Positions 59,544-64,000 of a stretch of DNA of 64,000 nucleotides are shown here, in pieces (positions within the stretch are counted from its first letter, which is position 1; every line of letters begins with the position of its first letter). The translations under genes were made by a program, and so were the position numbers. This DNA comes from Neorhizobium galegae (lineage in GTDB: Bacteria; Pseudomonadota; Alphaproteobacteria; Rhizobiales; Rhizobiaceae). Location of the stretch: contig NZ_CP090095.1 in NCBI RefSeq assembly GCF_021391675.1, positions 3,539,501 to 3,603,500 on the forward strand, written 5' to 3'. The notes below the pieces were generated by a model, which did not search any database, was not told the DNA's origin, and was given only the letters and a program-made list of their open reading frames with translations.

Positions 59544-59938
59544 CGCCTCTTCCGTGCATCGGATCTGCGCCCGACCTGCTTGTCACAGGGCTAGATTTCG
59601 CATCTCGTTTGAACGGAAAATCAAGCAATCTCAGATTGACAGGTAGCCTGTTACTCAGAAAATCAGATTCCAATATTATTGTTATAAAATAAGCGGATAG
59701 CACAGACGAAATTTCGAATTTTTTGCGCCGAAAATCGTCAAAAGTCATTATATACTATCAAAATTCAATCTGTCGTTAAAGAGTTTGACCCTAAGCTCCC
59801 GGCTACCGCGCGACCGCCATCCGGTGTAGCGCAGGAGCCGGTATGAGACCGGTTCTCTTCCCACACCGCCAGATATCAGATCTGCGCGTGAAAACGCGTC
59901 GCCTCTTTCGAGGCTTCACCAATCCGGAGCCGAACCTC
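59544..59938 (+). other. AT-rich upstream region of the chemoreceptor gene
   Basis: 395 bases without a credible gene. From about 59640 to 59790 it is markedly AT-richer than its surroundings, with TTATAAAATAAG, AAATTTCGAATTTT (59711-59724 inverted repeat) and TCATTATATACTATC. These look like promoter/regulatory DNA for the MCP gene. The frame of the MCP runs back to 59843, but that part has no ribosome site. No clear -35/-10 pair assigned. Confidence 0.45.
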
Positions 59939-61894
59939 ATGTCCCGTCTCTCCATTCGCAGCTCGCTCATCGCCGTCTTCGGCGCGATCGCGACGCTTGT
60001 CGCCGTTCTCGCCTGGGCAGCCATTTCCTCGCTCTCCAATGTCGCTGGAAATCTCACCACGATTTCACAAAACTCGATGCCGAGCGTCCAGGCCTCGAAG
60101 AATATAGAGACGGCCATTCTCGGAATGACGGTCGCCTATATGGGGCATCTGACGACCACGTCGGATTTCGGCATGGACGCTGCGGAAAAGCTGATCGCCC
60201 AGCAGTCCGACGCGCTCAAGGCTGCTCTCCAAACCTACAGGCCGCTGATCTCCAGCGATCAGGAAAAGCAGATCATCGACCAGATCCAGACGGGCATCGA
60301 CAAATACGTCCTCAACGGGCAGAAGATGCTGGACTTCTCCCGCAAGGCCTCCGACGCCCGCGCCCGCGTCGAGATGGAAAAGATGCGCGTCACAATCCAG
60401 CCGGTCATGGAAGCCGTTACCAAGCTGGTCAAGTCGAACACGGACGAGGCGGCCCTCGAAACCGCCAAGGCGGAGACGACCTATTCAACCGCGCTCACCA
60501 CGATGGAAAGCATCCTTGGCGTCGTCTTCCTGCTGATCGTTGGTGCCGCGGTCTACGTGCTGTCCGGTATCGCCCGACCCATCCAGCGCATCACGGCGTC
60601 GATGAGCGGCCTTGCCGCAGGCGACACCGCGACCGAAATCCCCTTTGCAGGACGCAATGACGAAGTCGGGGCAATGGCCGGTGCCGTGGAGGTCTTCCGT
60701 CAGGCCGCGATCTCCAACAGGCGGCTTCAGGAACAGGCCGAAGAAGCCCGTGCCCAAGCCGAAGCCGACCGTATCCACCTGCAGGAAGAGGCGGAAGCCT
60801 CCGCTCAGGCCCGCCTCCAGCAAGCGACCTCCGGCCTTGCCGCCGGCCTGCGCCGCCTCGCCTCCGGCGACCTCGCCTTCCAGCTCAACGAGCCCTTCGC
60901 TCCGGATTTCGAAGCGCTGCGCGAAGACCTGAACTCGGCCGTGTCCCGTCTCGGCGAAGCCCTTTCGGAAGTCGCCGGATCGGCTCAGTCGATCGACAGC
61001 GGTTCGCGTGAAGTCAGCCAGAGCGCCGACGACCTGTCCAAGCGCACCGAACAGCAGGCCGCCTCGCTCGAGGAGACCGCCGCCGCCCTCGACGAAATCA
61101 CCGCCAACGTCTCGAACTCCTCCAAGCGCGCCGACGAGGCAAAGACGATCGCCCTGCAGGCAAATTCCAGCGCCGCCCAGTCGGGCGCCGTCGTCGCCAA
61201 CGCCGTCGATGCCATGCAGCGCATCGAACAATCGTCCAGCCAGATCTCCAACATCATCGGCGTGATCGACGAGATCGCCTTCCAGACCAACCTTCTCGCG
61301 CTGAATGCCGGCGTCGAAGCGGCCCGCGCCGGTGAAGCCGGCAAGGGTTTTGCAGTCGTCGCACAGGAAGTTCGCGAACTCGCCCAGCGTTCGGCGAATG
61401 CGGCCAAGGAGATCAAGGATCTCATCCGCAAGTCGGGCTCCGAAGTCCAGAACGGCGTAAAGCTGGTGCGCGAAACCGGCGAAGCGCTGAAGACGATCGA
61501 GAGCCACGTCGTCACCATCAACGAGCATATCAATGCGATCGCCACCGCCGCCCGCGAACAGTCGGTCGGCCTCGCAGAGGTCAACTCGGCCGTCAACCAG
61601 ATGGACCAGGTGACCCAGCAGAACGCCGCGATGGTCGAGGAAACCAACGCCGCCGGCGCCAACCTCGCATCGGAAAGCACCAAGCTGCGTGATCTCCTCA
61701 CCCGCTTCCAGCTCTCCGAAGGCGGCCGGCGTTCCGGCATGCAGCGGCCGGCCTACGGCTCCGGCCCGGCGCCCGCCGGCCGCAACGCCGTCCCACAGGA
61801 ATCGCCGGCACGCCGCCTTGCACAGCGCGTCAGCAAGTCCTTCGGGGGTGCAGCGGCTGCAGCAACCGCCGAATCCCAGTGGACCGAATTCTGA
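59939..61894 (+). CDS. methyl-accepting chemotaxis protein
   Basis: 651 aa. Span 1 ([20 protein letters not shown]), periplasmic four-helix sensor (~30-190), span 2 ([20 protein letters not shown], ~195-215), HAMP (~215-270), a second HAMP-like region, and the signalling hairpin with the conserved tip [20 protein letters not shown] (~440-460) and methylation helices rich in [14 protein letters not shown]. The C-terminus ends SQWTEF, resembling the CheR-tethering pentapeptide (xWxxF). Start at 59939 has GGAG 9 bases before. Ligand unknown. Confidence 0.93.
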   Translation: MSRLSIRSSLIAVFGAIATLVAVLAWAAISSLSNVAGNLTTISQNSMPSVQASKNIETAILGMTVAYMGHLTTTSDFGMDAAEKLIAQQSDALKAALQTYRPLISSDQEKQIIDQIQTGIDKYVLNGQKMLDFSRKASDARARVEMEKMRVTIQPVMEAVTKLVKSNTDEAALETAKAETTYSTALTTMESILGVVFLLIVGAAVYVLSGIARPIQRITASMSGLAAGDTATEIPFAGRNDEVGAMAGAVEVFRQAAISNRRLQEQAEEARAQAEADRIHLQEEAEASAQARLQQATSGLAAGLRRLASGDLAFQLNEPFAPDFEALREDLNSAVSRLGEALSEVAGSAQSIDSGSREVSQSADDLSKRTEQQAASLEETAAALDEITANVSNSSKRADEAKTIALQANSSAAQSGAVVANAVDAMQRIEQSSSQISNIIGVIDEIAFQTNLLALNAGVEAARAGEAGKGFAVVAQEVRELAQRSANAAKEIKDLIRKSGSEVQNGVKLVRETGEALKTIESHVVTINEHINAIATAAREQSVGLAEVNSAVNQMDQVTQQNAAMVEETNAAGANLASESTKLRDLLTRFQLSEGGRRSGMQRPAYGSGPAPAGRNAVPQESPARRLAQRVSKSFGGAAAAATAESQWTEF

Positions 61895-61915
61895 TCCGCC
61901 GGCCAGACTAGCTCT

Positions 61916-62743
61916 CTAACTGTCGCTCTTCGACGGCCCGGTTTCTGCCATTTGGCGCAGAAGCCGGGCCGTTTCGTCATTGGCGGGGAAGAAGGATTCG
62001 ACCGCCAGCTCCGACAGTGTCACGTCGACCGGGGTGCCGAAGACGGTCGTGGTCGAGATGAACGACAGCAGCCCCGCCTCCGTCCGCAATTCCATCGGCA
62101 CGGCGATACCCGCATAATCGTGTTTCGGTGCCGATTTCGACGCCCCGTCCGGCACCGGATAGCCGGAAAGCTCTTCCAGCAATGCCTGGAGAACGCGATC
62201 GCCGGACGCCGAGATCTGCTGGCGCAGCCGTTCGAGCAGGTGACTACGCCATTCCGCCAGATTGGCGATGTAAGGCGCGAGGCCCTGCGGATGCAGGCTG
62301 AGCCGCAGGACATTGACCGGCCCCTCGATCAACGACCGGTCGGCGACATCGGCAAGCAGCGGCGCCACCGCGGCATTTGCAGCCATCAGCGTCCAGTGCC
62401 GGTCGACGGCGAGCGCCGGGAAAGGCTCATGGCCTTTCAGCACCATGTCGATCGCCCGCCGCGCCGGCTGAAGTGCCGGATCGTCGAGCTTGCGCTCGGC
62501 AAAGACCGGCGCAAAACCGGCGGCGAGCAGCATCGGATTGCGCTCGCGAAGCGGCACGTCAAGCCGCTCCGCCAGATGCAGGAGCATGTCCCGGCTCGGG
62601 GCCGCCCGTCCGCTTTCGATGAAGCTCAGATGACGCTGCGAGATATCGGCCTCGAGCGCCAGGTCGAGTTGGCTCATGCGCCGGCGGCGGCGCCATTCGC
62701 GCAGAAAATCACCGAGGGGGCGGGCGGGTGCGAGAGTCGTCAT
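61916..62743 (-). CDS. XRE-family regulator with MmyB-like ligand-binding domain
   Basis: 275 aa. HTH (~12-66): FLREWRRRRRMSQLDLALEA, DISQRHLSFIESGRAAPSRD and MLLHLAERLDVPLRERN; then the MmyB-like domain with PALAVDRHWTLMAANAAVAP (~112-131), which binds fatty-acid-like ligands in some members. The ATG overlaps the stop of the SnoaL-like gene by four bases (62740-62743), so they are coupled. 22 bases separate its end from the MCP gene end. Confidence 0.9.
   Translation of the reverse strand: MTTLAPARPLGDFLREWRRRRRMSQLDLALEADISQRHLSFIESGRAAPSRDMLLHLAERLDVPLRERNPMLLAAGFAPVFAERKLDDPALQPARRAIDMVLKGHEPFPALAVDRHWTLMAANAAVAPLLADVADRSLIEGPVNVLRLSLHPQGLAPYIANLAEWRSHLLERLRQQISASGDRVLQALLEELSGYPVPDGASKSAPKHDYAGIAVPMELRTEAGLLSFISTTTVFGTPVDVTLSELAVESFFPANDETARLLRQMAETGPSKSDS
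61933..61974 (+). terminator. strong hairpin, likely terminator of the MCP gene
   Basis: ACGGCCCGGTTTCTGC (61933-61948), 8-base loop, GCAGAAGCCGGGCCGT (61957-61972) pair over 16 bp with one G-T wobble, then GTTTCG. It follows the MCP stop by ~40 bases and lies inside the 3' end of the convergent XRE gene, suggesting a bidirectional arrangement. Confidence 0.6.
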
Positions 62744-63105
62744 GCGGCAGCCGGGACCTGGTCGAGAAAACCGCAGACCGACTTCAACCGGCCGTTTTCC
62801 AGGACGGCGAAATCCGTGCCCTTGATCAGCGCCTCGCCGCCTTCCGGGCCGAGGCCCCAGGAAAAGCGCAGATTGTCGTCGTAACCGTCGGGAGTGCCGA
62901 TCAGCGTGAAGCGGAAACCCGGAAACCGCACCTGGACGCCTTCGACCAGGCGATCGACGCCCTCATGGCCTTCGCCGCGCATCAGCGGATCGACGTAAAG
63001 CCCGTCTTCCGCCCAGGTTTCGGCGATCATCGTCTTGCGGCGAACGGCATCCGTTTCGTTCCAGATGGCGAGATAACGTTCGGCTTTGGTGTTCGCATCG
63101 GTCAT
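62740..63105 (-). CDS. SnoaL-like (NTF2-fold) protein
   Basis: 121 aa beginning MTDANTKAERYLAIWNETDA, with ETWAEDGLYVDPLMRGEGHE and RFTLIGTPDGYDDNLRFSWG. This is the nuclear-transport-factor-2/SnoaL fold used by small isomerases and binding proteins; the catalytic residues do not identify a reaction. Coupled to the downstream XRE regulator; 90 bases separate it from the LysE-family gene. GGAGAAAAGAC precedes the ATG at 63105. Confidence 0.85.
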   Translation of the reverse strand: MTDANTKAERYLAIWNETDAVRRKTMIAETWAEDGLYVDPLMRGEGHEGVDRLVEGVQVRFPGFRFTLIGTPDGYDDNLRFSWGLGPEGGEALIKGTDFAVLENGRLKSVCGFLDQVPAAA

Positions 63106-63195
63106 GTCTTTTCTCCTTGAGATCGCCCTGCTCGTGGCAGGCAGGGCGAACATGCCGGAGCGGCTGCATCGTCTCAATTACGCGGCAGGTAATAA

Positions 63196-63807
63196 CTATC
63201 GCGCCGAAAGCGCAAGTCTCGCGCCGAGCACCACGAAGGCGCCGGCGAAGATACGTCGCATCCAGGCAAGGATATTCGGCCGCGAGATCACGTGGCTGCG
63301 CACCGAGGCGGCAAACAGGCCGTAGAGGACGAAGACACCGAAGGTCATCAGCATGAAGACGAGGCTGAGTTCAGCCATGCGCAGAACGGGTGCTGCCTCG
63401 TCCCGACCGACAAACTGCGGCAGGAAGGCGAAGAAGAAGATCGACAGTTTCGGGTTGAGCGCATTGGCAAGGATTGCCGACACGATGACTTGGCCAACGG
63501 ATTTCGGCGTCCGGTCCGTCGCGACGGTCAGCGCGCCCTTTTCCTTCAACACCTGCCAGGCCATGAACAGCAGATAGGCGACGCCGAGATATTTGATGAT
63601 TTCGAAGGCCAGGGCGCTGGCATGCAGCAGCGCTGCGAGGCCCGAGATTGCCGCGATCATGTGCGGCAGGGTGCCGAGCGTGCAGCCGAAGGCGGCGACA
63701 ACGCTCGCCCGCGCGCCACGCGACAGGCCGGCGGCGAGCGTGATCAGCACGCCGGTGCCCGGCGACGCGACGACGATGAGGGAAGTGATCAGGAATTCCG
63801 GGCTCAT
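63196..63807 (-). CDS. LysE/RhtB-family amino-acid exporter
   Basis: 203 aa with six predicted spans. MSPEFLITSLIVVASPGTGV at the start is the family opening (PGP/PGTG motif), followed by GARASVVAAFGCTLGTLPHM and NPKLSIFFFAFLPQFV. Exports amino acids or their derivatives. AAAGGATCACCC precedes the ATG at 63807, so the TTG-started longer reading is unlikely. Divergent from a gene beginning at 63943 beyond the window. Confidence 0.92.
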   Translation of the reverse strand: MSPEFLITSLIVVASPGTGVLITLAAGLSRGARASVVAAFGCTLGTLPHMIAAISGLAALLHASALAFEIIKYLGVAYLLFMAWQVLKEKGALTVATDRTPKSVGQVIVSAILANALNPKLSIFFFAFLPQFVGRDEAAPVLRMAELSLVFMLMTFGVFVLYGLFAASVRSHVISRPNILAWMRRIFAGAFVVLGARLALSAR

Positions 63808-63942
63808 GGGTGATCCTTTCAAGAGGTTTTCCCATGGCTACCGAAGAACCCCACACCGATCTTGAACGAAATTGCAGGCCGGCGATTGCTTGGAGGGGCC
63901 CAGGAACCTATCGTCGCGCCATCTCATTGCGGACCGGATCTC

Positions 63943-64000
63943 ATGACCTCTTCTCCCAAAGACCTCGACATCGGCTATGACCTGCCGGCCTCCGTCGGCG
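63943..64000 (+). CDS. 5' end of an unidentified gene (cut by window edge)
   Basis: Only 19 codons are visible: MTSSPKDLDIGYDLPASVG. The ATG has GGA-rich sequence (GGACCGGATCTC) before it and the frame stays open to the edge. Nothing can be said of the family. A GGAAC-N19-TT arrangement at 63903-63928 could be a stress-type promoter but lacks the G before TT. Divergent from the LysE-family gene. Confidence 0.4.
   Translation, partial: MTSSPKDLDIGYDLPASVG

Noticed and set aside
63903..63928. GGAAC-N19-TT before the last gene as a stress promoter.
   Set aside because: The -10 side reads ATT, the gene is unidentified, and a single isolated match of this kind is expected by chance.
1..64000. 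CRISPR array, prophage, tRNA or rRNA genes.
   Set aside because: No regularly spaced repeats, phage structural genes, cloverleaf-like or rRNA-like segments were seen anywhere.

Overview
The window looks like a chromosomal segment of a Rhizobiaceae-type alphaproteobacterium (Rhizobium/Agrobacterium/Ensifer relatives). Supporting this are the GC-rich composition, two RIME-like palindromic intergenic elements, an HWE-family histidine kinase, CUT1 sugar and Tct transporters, and many promoters of the alphaproteobacterial general stress response (EcfG/RpoE2) type: GGAAC, 18-19 nt, TT (often ending GTT). No rRNA, tRNA, CRISPR array or insertion sequence was seen. Genus cannot be fixed from the sequence alone.

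Layout. 1-8.5 kb: a partial glycogen debranching gene (glgX), then a stress-type island: small hypothetical proteins, a tri-heme cytochrome c, a PfpI/DJ-1 family protein, a eukaryotic-type topoisomerase IB, an HWE sensor kinase and a BON-domain protein, most behind EcfG-type promoters. 8.6-14.6 kb: a 3' relic of treZ abutting a sugar ABC transporter operon with a divergent LacI-family regulator. 14.6-21.3 kb: a tripartite tricarboxylate transporter (tctCBA) with a DctB/DctD-like two-component system and two RIME-like repeats. 21.6-23.5 kb: a DUF4126 membrane protein coupled to a MerA-like flavoprotein gene that carries a -1 frameshift. 23.6-35.5 kb: a Wzx/Wzy-type polysaccharide locus (amidotransferase, chain-length protein, GH5 hydrolase, Wzy-like protein, WecG-type transferase, deacetylase, flippase, two glycosyltransferases) with genes on alternating strands.

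35.8-41.9 kb is a second, dense stress cluster: ferritin-like YciF, three tiny membrane or proline-rich proteins, a set matching E. coli ybhO/ybhN/ybhP (PLD-family cardiolipin synthase, UPF0104 membrane protein, EEP-family hydrolase), and a phosphoribosyltransferase. Nearly every transcription unit has a GGAAC-N18-TT promoter. One promoter at 40050-40076 is palindromic and reads both ways. Another at 41723-41747 drives no protein; it sits just ahead of an ~87-nt stretch made of a hairpin with an anti-Shine-Dalgarno loop, a second C-rich unpaired segment, and a perfect intrinsic terminator. This is a candidate stress-induced small RNA and the most interesting object in the window.

42-64 kb: a cyanide-insensitive-type bd oxidase (cioAB plus a 37-aa DUF2474-like ORF), an FMN-dependent monooxygenase with an MFS transporter, a BetI-like TetR regulator, two aminotransferases, a tautomerase, a DUF763 protein, a cytoplasmic sulfite-oxidase-fold protein, a reductase/LysR pair, a PaoABC-like aldehyde oxidoreductase operon with a divergent TetR regulator, a methyl-accepting chemotaxis protein with a C-terminal CheR-tether-like pentapeptide, an XRE regulator coupled to a SnoaL-like protein, a LysE exporter, and the first codons of an unidentified gene.
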